NCBI RefSeq assembly: GCF_905220565.1
Contig: NC_059414.1
Span: 4,028,001-4,092,000 of the forward strand
Length of the DNA: 64,000 bases
From: Melitaea cinxia
Taxonomy: Eukaryota > Arthropoda > Insecta > Lepidoptera > Nymphalidae
Direction of reading: 5' to 3'
Of the stretch, positions 1-12,500 are shown one piece after another (the stretch's first letter is position 1; every line of letters starts with the position of its first letter). The notes under the pieces were generated by a model. That model saw only the letters and a program-made list of their open reading frames with translations, made no database searches and was not told the origin of the DNA. The position numbers were made by a program, and so were the translations under genes.

Positions 1-445
1 TAGAAAAAAGAAATTTACAAGACCAGTAATATAGACTACAAAAAAACTATTACATCAAAAAAAAGTTACAAAAAAAAATAGAGAGAGAGAGATAGAGGGG
101 ATAGAGAAGTAATAAAAGTAAGTTACAAATTTATAGAAAAAGGGCAACGAATGTCTTCCTTGTTTGAATACTTGCCACTATAAGCTGCCTTTTAGTCGTT
201 ATTGGTTTGTTTTACTTTATATTTGCTATGAGAAGTGTGTTGTATTTGTAACCAACATCAGGGTCGACTTACATATACATATTATATCAAATAAGATATC
301 ACACTACCGTTTAGTATTAAACCATCCTGTGATGTCATTATTTATTATAACGATTATTGGATTATTTCGTTAAAGCGATACTGAATAAAATATAAGTATT
401 ACGCTTATTTTATTATATTTCACTATTCATATTTAATAACTTTCA
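1..445. other. AT-rich sequence, nothing recognised
   Basis: A-rich runs and GA repeats near 80-105. No coding or repeat family recognised. Confidence 0.5.
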
Positions 446-740
446 GCAGCGTCTTCGGTGTGACGAAGCCAGCCCTGCGGTCACCAACCCGCCTGCCCAG
501 CGTGTTTTTTTTTTTTTAATACGTAAAAGTGTTTTAATTATATGTATGCAAGAAGAAATAAATAAATAAAAATAAATAAATAAAAATAAATAAATAAAAG
601 GACGATTAGGATTAGGAAACACCGTAATTATATTAGCGTGGTGACTATGGGCAAAACACATGAGTTCACGTTATTTTTGGCGTAAACTTGTGGAGGCCTA
701 AGTCCAGCAGTGGACTGTATAGGCTGTAATGATGATGATT
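446..740 (+). repeat. Family A retroposon fragment, interrupted
   Basis: Two halves (446-504, 635-740) of the family with GTGGTGACTATGGGCAAAAC and the tail GGAGGCCTAAGTCCAGCAG, then TGATGATG. The insertion at 505-634 splits it. Confidence 0.8.
505..634 (-). mobile_element. Small retroposed insert with poly(A) and 6-bp target duplication
   Basis: AGCGTG at 499-504 is repeated at 635-640. The insert begins with T13, that is poly(A) on the minus strand. It contains AAATA-rich sequence and no recognised family. Confidence 0.6.
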
Positions 741-2196
741 TAATAACTTTAAAGATTTTTTTCTGCAACTTACTGTCACATTGCCCCGTTAATGTCTGCT
801 CAAAATATTTATAGCTACATTTTCGATACAAAGGTAATCTATTCTACACTTGGGTACAAGCGAATAAAATCAAATTCTTTAGTCGGAATCTCATTCTTAC
901 AAAAGTCGCTTTAACGACGCGTTAGGTTTTTTGCACTGGCAGATATTTGTTTTTGTATAAATATTTGTTCTTGATCTAAATGTATTTAACTGCTCTCCAT
1001 CGGCAAAATCGCATCTTTTTAACCTGCTTGATTTTATTAAAATTTATTTCTTTTTAATTTTCATATACATAAATAATTAGTCATATTTAATACTCCGTAA
1101 GGCTGGAACGTTCATTAAATCTAAAATGAAGGCTAAGTGCCAAATCAGAGTGAAGCTACCGTCGTATAAGTGGTATCGATTATACAGAGCCCTCGTGTGC
1201 TAAAGCGATCCCAAAGCCTCTTGTGAACTCAGAAAATTCATAACCTTCTTAAGCTGAATCAAAGACAAAAATGCTAGTACACCACTGGACATATCACTAG
1301 ATCCTTCATTTTAAGTGGGCATATTTGATTAAGGGATAATGGAACTGTATGTACATTAGTATATTATAAATATATTATTTCATTTCATAATTAATGGAAA
1401 ATACGTAGTTGCTGTTAGTAAAATTCCTCTGGTTTCGACATAATTCATTGGAATATTTTTAACTGTAAAATTTTGTGATCGTCGGTGCTTTGACTTTTGG
1501 CAACCAAATATGATGCGGTGTCACTCGACCCATCACAAATTAGGTTCAATCCAATACTGTAATTCCACTTCTTATTTATTAACAGTCAATTAAAATAAGG
1601 AATTTCGTTATATTTAAAATTGCTCAGAAAAGTCTTCTCAAAAGAGATTTATTATTAATTACTTTAGAAAATAAGAACATTGATCACTCATCAATTGTGA
1701 TATATAAGTTAAATATTTTAAAAAAACTCTGTTGATAAATGCAAAAAAAATACTGACTATGACATTGATTTACAATCAGTATTACATTATTTGAAGACAA
1801 CTCTGGTTATAGGTAAAAATATAAAATACGTCGACGACTAAGCGGTTTGAGAAAGTTCAAGTATAAAATTAATCTTCAAAGATTTTCTTTAAAGCGTAAT
1901 GTAGAAATATGAGCATTTCGATTGTGATTTTATGACCAAATTCGTAACTATAAAATATTCTATAAATTTCTACCTTTTTCTACTAAAATGTAAGACCCAA
2001 AGACTTTAGAGGAATATATATATATATATATATATATATAGATTCCTATATATCATTACATTTTTATTGTGGTGATAAATCACGGAAAACATAGTAGGTG
2101 CTAATACCTTTTGCCGTTCATTTTATGAATGATAAAGTAAAAAATAAGAATTTCTGATCAACTGGCTAACCCAGCGATATTTTAAGTGTCATATAT
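741..2196. other. AT-rich sequence with a (TA)n run
   Basis: A (TA)n tract at about 2013-2040. Nothing else recognised. Confidence 0.5.
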
Positions 2197-2340
2197 CATC
2201 ATCATCATCATTCCAGCCTATTGCAGTCCACTGCTGGACATAGGCCTCGACAAGTTCGCGCCAAAAATGCGCGAACTCATGTGTTTTGCCCATAGTCACC
2301 AGACTGGGCAGGTGGGTTGGTGACGTGGGTGGGTGCCGTA
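2197..2340 (-). repeat. Family A retroposon fragment
   Basis: Starts with (ATC)n, then AGTCCACTGCTGGACATAGG and the conserved CCCATAGTCACC block; truncated after GGTTGGTGACG. A (TA)n run follows at 2344-2366. Confidence 0.8.
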
Positions 2341-2366
2341 TATATTATATATATATATATATATAC

Positions 2367-3831
2367 TTTTATACAAAAAAGAAGCATCAGATTGGATGCA
2401 GTCGTTTAGAAGTGATGCACATTTTAAACAAAGTATGATTTTTAATATAGTTTATATCTATTTGTCTGCACTTTGCTTCAGATTTGGTTGCCCAATACTG
2501 CATCAGAAAGCACTTAAGACCGTCGATATCAAAGTTTACCATACACGACCGTTAACCCACAATGGAGCGATGTGATGATTTGAGCTCCGAACCAGAGTAA
2601 GTTAGCAGAACCTGGCAGAAGAATTAGAGGCGATTTTTGTTCAGTTAAATATAAACCTTTTTTATATTAAATATAGAAAAAATTAAGACAGATTCTAATA
2701 TTTATGACCTTATTATAACTACACATTTAAATAATTATTTGATTTATTAATACTCATTATTAACAATAATTACTCAAAAAAGGTAACTCTAAAAGTAATT
2801 TTATCAACTAAATATAACAATAATGACAAGGGTATGTTATGAAGATGTTATAACTTTTTACGAGAGTTATAACTATTCAACCTTATTTGAATTGAACGTC
2901 ATTAGAATAATTACAATGTTATTGTTATTCGTTACGAAACGCAGTTAAAATTATTATTAGAAATAAGAGAAATAAAAGAGTATTTTTGTTATATATCTAT
3001 ATATTAATACGTGAAGCAAAAACTTTGTACCCCATTTTACGGAAATTGTGCGGACGGAGGAGTATGAAATTTCGCACACTTATAGTTTATATAGAGAAGG
3101 AGTATAGGATGCTATTTTTTTTTAATTATGCAAAATAATACTAATAATAGTCAAACTTATAATTAAAATTAACTACGGGTCGAATTAAGACCACTGGGCG
3201 ATCACTATTTATTTTATATAAAAGAATTTTAGGTTTTGTTATTTCCTTGATGAACTTTAATTTAATGATGTCTCGTAATTTTTAACTGAGGCTAGGCGTC
3301 TTCAAATTATGTACCACATTGTTTTGCTCGTACATTAACTATTAAATGTACCAGAAGTCATTTTGTAACTAAATAAATATTTTTTTCTCAGTTATATTTA
3401 GATTTTGTTGAATGGTGTTATGTTATAGTTTCAGAGGTATAAAAATAATGTGCAAAAAGCGCCATACTGGCAACACACTTTTTGATTGCAGTCAGTTTAG
3501 TAGTTTAGTTTTAGATCCGACTTTTTAACTTAAATTAGTGTGTAAGCTAAAAAAGTGTCAAACTAAGAGTTTGTATAAAGGTTTCTTCTGATATTCCATT
3601 CTCTACAAATTTTATGTCTCATAATTTTTATACCCTTAACGGTATTTAAGAAAGAGGAACGCAAAATTTGAGAGCAGCATCGGTGATGTTTGCTACGTAG
3701 AAGTTAATACGTCAAAAAATTAAATTATGATTTAATGAATTTAGGATTATGCAATTAATAAGCCCTTAGATATTTCTTAACTATCTGCAGAGTGAAATTA
3801 CTTCAAGAAGAGAACTTTGTTTAAATCTGAT
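2367..3831. other. AT-rich sequence, nothing recognised
   Basis: No family or exon recognised. Confidence 0.5.
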
Positions 3832-4004
<173 letters not shown>

Positions 4005-4209
4005 AAGCATTATTGCACACACAAAAAGAAGCTGCTAAATATTTGGTTGCTAAAGTATAAAAATATATAAAACAGTTATCATACCTGTATATAAATACTG
4101 ATAGAATCGCCAATATAACAACGAAGGAACTCAGCACTATGCTCAATATCGCGTACACAGGAAGAGCTGAAACAAATCGTTATGTTAGTATACAACTATC
4201 AAATTTTTT

Positions 4210-4345
4210 CGGTACTACTAAGGTGGTATACATGGGTATGGTCGGCCTGATAGTAAGCGGTCACCACAGCCTATGGCCGGAGATGACAGGTGACATTACC
4301 CAAGATAACTGGCCAACTTAATCTCTACAGGAACTCGACACTACT
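4210..4345 (+). repeat. Family B repeat fragment
   Basis: Contains GGCCTGATAGTAAGCGGTCA and CACAGCCTATGG, matching the better copy at 30690-30965. Confidence 0.6.
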
Positions 4346-4704
4346 TGAGAACATTATTATATTGAGATATACACTACAAACTAAACTTCATAATTTTATT
4401 GGTTTATCATACGAAAATATCAACGAATCTTTCGATGTTTTAAAATATTTTGCCGAAAAACACCTTTCATTTCTCAATTTCAAACATAATCCTGAAAAAT
4501 ATTATTAACAGAGCAAAATTTTTGGAGCCGTTTCCAATAATTCATTCCTCCTAATATTGAATTTTTCTTTTTTACTCGTACATACAAATATTTTTCATTT
4601 CGGGAAATAAGACGATACAATATAGTAAAGTGTAAGAACATCGTAAAAAATAAGTGCCTGTAATTTAATAAAATCGTATCTGGGTCATCGGTACATATGT
4701 ATTA

Positions 4705-5042
4705 TCTATATCTATAAATAAAATAAAATATATATAAATATATACTAATAAATAAAATGCGAGTGTCTGTTAGTAATATTAAACTAAATGCTTTATACTA
4801 AACTCATATATACACGGTACATATACCAAAATAACATTTTTGTATAATTTTAGTCTGTTTGTTTATTCCGGCTAATCTCTGAAACGGCTGAACCAATTTT
4901 GACAAAACTTTCAATAGCAGATAGCTGGTGTAATAAGGAGTAACTTAGGCTACTTTTAGTTTAGAATTTTTTTATAACTCTGCGAACTGAACAATAACTA
5001 TTTTGTTAAATTCCACGCGGACAAAGTCGCGGGCACAGCTAG
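4705..5042 (+). mobile_element. Short non-autonomous Helitron
   Basis: The 3' end has the hairpin CGCGGACAAAGTCGCG and then GCTAG before T, the Helitron signature. The 5' end at ATC is approximate. The internal GGCTGAACCAATTTTGA is common in lepidopteran copies. Confidence 0.75.
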
Positions 5043-5556
5043 TTTTAAATAAATATCGACTTTCGTTTACTTCAAATATTGACAGGAAGTAAAAATGTAA
5101 TAAAACAGTATTTACATCCTTTCACTGGTATTTCCATCATACGAAAACATCACAAAATATTAATAAAACAAGAAAAGCTAACATATTTTAAGTAACAAGC
5201 TATAAACAAACCCTAACGGAACCCTATATGGAACCCAAATGATAAAGCGTATTTTAATAACTTTGGGAATGATAAAGTACTTAATCTTTATTATTAATAC
5301 TAATTTATTGTTACATACGTGCAGTACACACATAGTTCTAAAACAGTGCTAAAATTTATATTTTTATGATAATTAAAAAAAAAAAACTCAAATATAATTT
5401 TTAATACTGAAAATCTTAATTTAAATGTTTTTTTTTTTTTTAAATTAAATATGCATTTTAAATAATAAACCTTCTGTCTACAGTGACAAATATAAATAAA
5501 TATATATATATTTAAATTTAATTATATATTTAAATTAAACATTTGTTAACAATATA
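5043..5556. other. AT-rich sequence, nothing recognised
   Basis: Poly-T and poly-A runs only. Confidence 0.5.
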
Positions 5557-6662
5557 AGTTACGCTGACGACATGGTGCTGCTGAGCCCCTCAATCAAAGC
5601 CCGTAGAAAATTATAAGGGATCCGTGAGAGGTATGCAGTGGCTCATGGCCTTAGGTATAATCGCGAAAAGAGCGAAATGCTTGTCTTTAAAGCAGGTAAT
5701 AAATGTTATCCCACAGTACCGTCGGTAACAATAAGTGGCACTTCGCTTAAAATAGTAACAAAGTTCAAGTACTTGGGGCATTGGGTGAATGCTGACCAGA
5801 GCGATGATATGGACATGGAACGGGAACGTAGGGCGCTAGCAGTAAGAAGTAACATGCTTATCCACAGGTTTGCAAAGTGCACAAATGAAGTTAAAATAAC
5901 TCTATTCAGAGCATACTGCCAATCTTTTTACACTTGCAGTCTGTGAATTAAATATACCAAGAGGGCCTACAGCGTCCTGCGTGTCCAGTATAATAATGCG
6001 TTTAGGGCGCTGTTGGGGCTCCCGCGACACTGCAGTGCCTCGGGGATGTTCGCAGAGGAGCATACAGATGGCTTTCAGGCAATTATGCGTAAGCGTGTGG
6101 CATCTCTGTGGAGGCGGATACGCGCGAGCACAAACAGCATTCTGCGTACAGTTGCAGACCGATGTGATGGATCCATAATAAAGCATTGGATCACCATGCC
6201 TGTTATGCCGTCGGACCGAGCCGCTAAATAAATTAATAACATTAGCATGATAGGTACATACGATATGGATAAAAGCCACGAAGAGTGAAAGGAGGATTGA
6301 ATGATATTGATTAATTTGATATATATATTTTCTAATGTCTATTTTGTATTTTGTGTTTTAATTCATTGTATTTAACTCCTTAATTACTAATTGTTAATAA
6401 TGATAATGAAATGGTAAATAAATTAATAATTAAATTATAATTCACATTAATATAATATTAAAAAAAAGGTATGCACATTTTAGTTGTTTTAAAATTATTA
6501 TTATTATTAAAAAACATTATTATAGTTATTGTTAATTCAAAATTTATTAAAATGTAATTTTTTAATTATTTAAATGTAATTGTACTAACATTAGATTATA
6601 AGCAACATTGTTACTAACACTATATGGGCTAGTCCCGAAATAAAGATTATTATTATTATTAT
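5557..6662 (+). pseudogene. Non-LTR retrotransposon remnant: end of reverse transcriptase and 3' tail
   Basis: Begins at the catalytic box YADDMVLLSPS. A stop follows soon after, then a frame from 5638 with HGLRYNREKSEMLVF, KFKYLGHWV and YTCSL, then a stop at 5944-5946. Homologous sequence continues (FRALLGLPRHCSASGMFAEE) to about 6231. A long AT-rich 3' UTR ends in GTCCCGAAATAAAG and (ATT)n near 6662. The element is 5'-truncated and dead. I do not assign a clade. The tandem duplication breakpoint at 6414 lies inside this 3' UTR. Confidence 0.85.
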
Positions 6663-7857
6663 TAAATATTAAAAAGTCGTTATATCAAACGACTGCGTAA
6701 ACAAGCGGTAGATTGTTATGAATGAAAATTTCTTTTGAAGATTTATTTCAAAATACTCGATCTAATGTTTAATTATGGAGATCAAATTGATGATTTTATT
6801 ACTAGCAGAATGTTTAAAAATAGACTTTAAGAAAACATAAGAATATTCTTAGTATGGTCTTTGATCTTAACTAAGTATCATGACTTATGTCGTAGAGAAT
6901 CAGGGTCGAAAGACAAGAAATCAAGAGAATTTAAAATATGTTTTCATTTACTATACTTGTATTATATATACTTAAAATAATACATATGTATAGACTAATA
7001 TAATATGTAATATTAGACATTATTGAACTGCCTAAAGAACTACAAGGAAAGTACAAAAGTACGCAAAGTAATCAAATCACGCTTCAAAAAATACTTTTAT
7101 CAAAACAACCCGCATGAACTAAATGACTCTATATATGATCAACCCGTGAGGTTTTCGTGGTACTAAAATTTCTAACATATTATGTAATTTTTATATACTG
7201 AGCAATAAATTAAAAAAAAAATCTGTGGCATAGCTAAAGCACCTTCAAGTTAGAAGAAGCACGTTAAAGTCGGATAATAAAGTATTACGTATACTTCATT
7301 ACGTATTCATATTAAACAGAAAACGTTATATTCTATCAAACCTCTACTGTATACCGTACAGTTAATATTAAGAAGCAGTAACAAACTTAAACTATTTAAA
7401 GGTATAAAAAATACTAACAGGTTTCTTAGACGATATTAAAAAAGTTAATATTTTAATAAAAAATGTAATCCTAAATGTGGTTTAATACATTACAATAAAT
7501 ACATGACATATTACATACATATGTATATTTAAATATTTTGATCTAAATTACAAGTAATAAATGAAGTATTGTATTCTTTATAGAAATTATAAATTATTAT
7601 CTTTGATTTTTGTAGAGATTAAAGTAATTTCCAAAGTTCTCAAAACGTTAACGTTATAATACAAAAATGTCGCTATAACAATTCGTAACTGACATACATT
7701 ATCAAAAGATTGAAAACAATACTAAATTTCTAGCACTTACAGTTGTCAGGGCAAAGAGACCCATCAAAGCCACACTTAGGAGTATCTGGAGGGGGTGTGG
7801 TCCTTCCTTCCGCCCAGTAGATGGGTCGATTTTCTACGAATTGTAGAGATGAATTCG
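6414..7857 (-). repeat. Tandem segmental duplication, copy 1 (1,444 bp)
   Basis: Matches 8115-9558 at a constant offset of 1,701. The only difference I found is at 7809. It spans the 3' tail of a LINE (to about 6662), intron 8 sequence and most of exon 8. Confidence 0.95.
7741..7857 (-). pseudogene. Truncated duplicate of receptor exon 8
   Basis: It repeats the last 117 bases of exon 8 with its GTAAGT donor. At 7857 it breaks into unrelated sequence, so the acceptor and the first seven codons are missing. One base differs from the intact copy (7809 against 9510), changing WAGG to WAEG. The sequence now placed upstream on the minus strand is pyrimidine-rich, but the first AG after it lies inside the exon, at TTCGTAG. 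Splicing exon 8 to that AG would create TAA at the junction. It is probably skipped. Confidence 0.85.
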
Positions 7858-7878
7858 AAAGAGGTGAAGAAAGAATTT
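7858..7878. other. 21-bp filler at the duplication breakpoint
   Basis: Purine-rich, with echoed AAAGARG motifs. It lies between the truncated exon and the templated insert and matches neither flank as a whole. Confidence 0.7.
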
Positions 7879-8119
7879 GAAAGAGGCGATTTCGAGTAAA
7901 ATACGAGATTGTTTTCATATATTTCTTACAAAAATTTATATTTTAACTAAAATTACTAGAATTTGTTAAATTAGAAAAATCTTTTCATAATAGGAGCGGG
8001 GGAAAATCAACATTTGCCAAAATAATTTTATAAGTACTACTTAATTCTTATCACATTATTCTCGGTATACGATCATAGCTTTTTTAGTAAAATATGAGTA
8101 AATAATATAAACACGTAAA
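7879..8119. repeat. 241-bp templated insert copied from 12649-12889
   Basis: No difference from 12649-12889 by eye. The 12649 copy begins inside the 3' part of a SINE (GAAAGAGGC), which makes it the likely donor. Confidence 0.9.
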
Positions 8120-9558
8120 TAAATTAATAATTAAATTATAATTCACATTAATATAATATTAAAAAAAAGGTATGCACATTTTAGTTGTTTTAAAATTATT
8201 ATTATTATTAAAAAACATTATTATAGTTATTGTTAATTCAAAATTTATTAAAATGTAATTTTTTAATTATTTAAATGTAATTGTACTAACATTAGATTAT
8301 AAGCAACATTGTTACTAACACTATATGGGCTAGTCCCGAAATAAAGATTATTATTATTATTATTAAATATTAAAAAGTCGTTATATCAAACGACTGCGTA
8401 AACAAGCGGTAGATTGTTATGAATGAAAATTTCTTTTGAAGATTTATTTCAAAATACTCGATCTAATGTTTAATTATGGAGATCAAATTGATGATTTTAT
8501 TACTAGCAGAATGTTTAAAAATAGACTTTAAGAAAACATAAGAATATTCTTAGTATGGTCTTTGATCTTAACTAAGTATCATGACTTATGTCGTAGAGAA
8601 TCAGGGTCGAAAGACAAGAAATCAAGAGAATTTAAAATATGTTTTCATTTACTATACTTGTATTATATATACTTAAAATAATACATATGTATAGACTAAT
8701 ATAATATGTAATATTAGACATTATTGAACTGCCTAAAGAACTACAAGGAAAGTACAAAAGTACGCAAAGTAATCAAATCACGCTTCAAAAAATACTTTTA
8801 TCAAAACAACCCGCATGAACTAAATGACTCTATATATGATCAACCCGTGAGGTTTTCGTGGTACTAAAATTTCTAACATATTATGTAATTTTTATATACT
8901 GAGCAATAAATTAAAAAAAAAATCTGTGGCATAGCTAAAGCACCTTCAAGTTAGAAGAAGCACGTTAAAGTCGGATAATAAAGTATTACGTATACTTCAT
9001 TACGTATTCATATTAAACAGAAAACGTTATATTCTATCAAACCTCTACTGTATACCGTACAGTTAATATTAAGAAGCAGTAACAAACTTAAACTATTTAA
9101 AGGTATAAAAAATACTAACAGGTTTCTTAGACGATATTAAAAAAGTTAATATTTTAATAAAAAATGTAATCCTAAATGTGGTTTAATACATTACAATAAA
9201 TACATGACATATTACATACATATGTATATTTAAATATTTTGATCTAAATTACAAGTAATAAATGAAGTATTGTATTCTTTATAGAAATTATAAATTATTA
9301 TCTTTGATTTTTGTAGAGATTAAAGTAATTTCCAAAGTTCTCAAAACGTTAACGTTATAATACAAAAATGTCGCTATAACAATTCGTAACTGACATACAT
9401 TATCAAAAGATTGAAAACAATACTAAATTTCTAGCACTTACAGTTGTCAGGGCAAAGAGACCCATCAAAGCCACACTTAGGAGTATCTGGAGGGGGTGTG
9501 GTCCTTCCTCCCGCCCAGTAGATGGGTCGATTTTCTACGAATTGTAGAGATGAATTCG
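8115..9558 (-). repeat. Tandem segmental duplication, copy 2 (1,444 bp)
   Basis: Continues into the intact start of exon 8 and its acceptor, so it holds the complete exon. The left edge overlaps the 241-bp inserted piece by five bases (GTAAA). Confidence 0.95.
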
Positions 9559-9580
9559 CGGCTACGTACGTTGCAACTAC
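9442..9580 (-). CDS. Receptor exon 8 (intact copy): membrane-proximal end of the ectodomain
   Basis: Acceptor TTTATTTCAG and donor CAACT/GTAAGT; phases 0 to 1, codons 615-660. It encodes VVATYVAANSSLQFVENRPI followed by YWAGGRTTPPPDTPKCGFDG and SLCPDN. This corresponds to the I.W..G..PP.DTPKCGFD block directly before the transmembrane helix. The exon is mostly included in the duplicated block that recurs at 7741-7857. Only this copy keeps the acceptor and the first codons, so it is the copy expected to be used. The next exon (transmembrane) was not found in 1-7740. Confidence 0.87.
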
Positions 9581-12500
9581 CTGAAATAAAAGCTTTGTTA
9601 AACAAATAAATATAGAAGGTATATATTATATATTGGCGAAATTTTCTTCACTCCTCTTCAACTCCCATAACATAACAAATTGAGACAGTTAAACATGATA
9701 TTTTCATTAATTTATATTTTCATTTACTATTGGTATTAAAATATCTCTTTACCAGATACGAAACGATAAAGATACAATTAAATTACAGAAGAGAAACAAA
9801 AACTTACAACCCTCAGATGACATATATTAGCAATTTCCCTTTTTATATTGGTTATAACGAGACCGGGAGCCAATGGACCGTTTTTTTTGTCGAAATAACT
9901 TTATTTATTTGCCGTAAAGTATAGAGAAAAATTGGACGTAAATATTTCCAAATATTGTTTATCGAAATATCCGTAGACATTAAATTTTATCGAAGATTGA
10001 GTTGATGATTATAACTACACAATGACTGCAACATTTTTTGATGAGATAAAAATAATACAAGAACTTTGTGTGTGGAACATTATAACTTTGTTTTTCTCCA
10101 TAAAAGAAATTGTATAAAATAAATACTAAAATCTGAAATCTGTAGTGACAATTATTTGTCAAAAAATAACAATAAAATAAAAGTATCGTAATCGCTGTTT
10201 TATCATAAAATATAAAATCAAATATATCTATAAGAAATATACTATTACGCTAACACTCGCATAATATTTCAAATGCTTATTAAATAACTAAGAGATATTA
10301 GGAACGTGAGCTAAATATTATACCCGTGAGTAGGTCTCAGAAAAATTAATAAATTCAGCATTTAATCTGAATCAAAAGCTAAGAAAGGATATTAACAGAG
10401 CCATCTGGATATCCTAAAAAATTATGATTAAGAACAAGGTTAAATTCAGTTCTCGTCGTGCATTTATACGCATCACTCATACGTATCACTTCGTTAGCTA
10501 AATTTTGTGTTCCTTAAGTACTAACAAACTATAATTAAGAAAACTAAGTGCGATCGTTGCAATTGAAATAAAACCACATTTAGACCGGATCTAGAATGCA
10601 ATCAGACAAAAATACCTAGGACTTATAACTAATGATGATGATAAACTAAAATGGACTGAACATATTAATCACGTATGTGATAAGCTGAGTACTACATTGG
10701 CTAAAATAACTATAATTGAAAAAAAAATCATATAACATTCTATCAAACCCAAGTACAACTTTAGGCGAAGCAACCCCATTTTACGGTCATAGTAGCTGAG
10801 GTAGGACGATCTACGTACCGTGCCTCGAAGTGCACGAACACAAGCCATTCAATAGCCATCGTTACTCATGACCGATAAAGTAAAAAAAATACATTTTGAC
10901 ATAAAATTATAAAATGTACACACGTAACACACAGTAACGCGAAAAAAATTATATAGTACCAAGAGAAATATTTGTAAAATATTACATCTAATCTGAAATA
11001 TTGTTCCATGAGCAGTCCCATGTTTTCATAAAAATAACGAATTATAATCATCATCACTTCAGCCTATCGCAGTCCACTGCTGGACATAGGCCTCCACAAG
11101 TTGGCGCCAAAAATGGCGTGAACTCATGTGTGTTGCCCATAGTCACCACGCTGGGCAGGCGGATTGGTGACTTTGTCGCACCAAAGACGCTGCTGCCCGT
11201 CTTCGGCGTGTATATTTCAAAACCAGCCGTGGGGTGGTTGTCCCGCCGTCGGTCGGCTTTTTGAGTTCCAAAGTGGTAGTGGAACTGTGTTATCCCTTAG
11301 TCACCTCTTACGACACCCACGGGAAGAGAAGGGGTGGCTATATTCTTCATTGCCGTAACCACACAGCACATTATAATGTGTGAATAGTATTATATAAGTT
11401 TTCATGAAAAGATTCCGTTAAAAAGGAATCCTTTACATATCTTGATGATTTTATTTTCGTCCTAAAATCAAACTCTATGTACGCGACGTTTGAGTTGATT
11501 TTTCGTCACTTACATAACACTTGCAATGCACTTAATCTCCCTTTTGAATCTCAGCAGTCTTCTAAAAAGCAACTCGAATGGAAACAACAATGTTAGGTAT
11601 TTTTAGCGTTTACGTTTTAATTAAGATATTAATCTTCTTGTCCATTTTCACCAAAAGATGTTTGTTTCAAAGAGAACTCTTAAATGAGCTTTTTTAAAAT
11701 CCTTAATCCCTTTTACAACTTAATTAAAGATAGCCTCTGTAGTTTTGTACAGTTGACCTTGATTGACCTTTAAGTTTACTGATACGCTCTTGTAAGTTCT
11801 AGTACGATCTTTTAATACCTACAATTTTCTATAATTGTATATTTATAAATGCAATTTAAAGATGGGGGAGATTGTGGCATATACGAAGATATTAATCTAT
11901 ACATATAATAAAATGGTAGGAAAGTCAAAACTGTACATTGAATATCTTTTTAAAAGAATACTTGGGGTGTGATCTACAATCGATACCGAAGCCAAAAATA
12001 TAGTTTTTAGAATTTTTGTCTGTTTGTCGGTATGTATGTCCGAGATAAACTCAAAAAGTACTGCATGGATTTACTTCAAATTTGGCACGAATATTATTAA
12101 GAAGCCGGGTCAACATATAGGCTACATATAATCACGCTATCACCTACGGGGAACGAGCAGTGAACCTTTATTTCTTTAACGCATTCTGTAACAAAGTGTA
12201 ATCTAACGACGCATATTTGCATTTTGTTATTATTATGTTAGTAACCATGCTATAAGCTAGCTTCACACTATAAATAAAGATATTCGGTAGTATATTTAGT
12301 ATCAGCATTGCACCCGTGCGAAGCCGGGGCGAGTCGCTAGTACAAGATAAGGACAACACAACAACCGCTCTGGTTTAATAGTGCATGTGCCACGAATGTG
12401 CCTAAATATCGGAGATTTGCGGGTTCGATTTCCACTCGGGATGAATATTTATATTTGTACAAATATATCTTTCCGGTTTGGATGTCTGTCCGTGTGGGTC

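Noticed and set aside
5902..6279. Minus-strand 125-residue open frame
   Set aside because: Antisense of the LINE remnant; no protein features.
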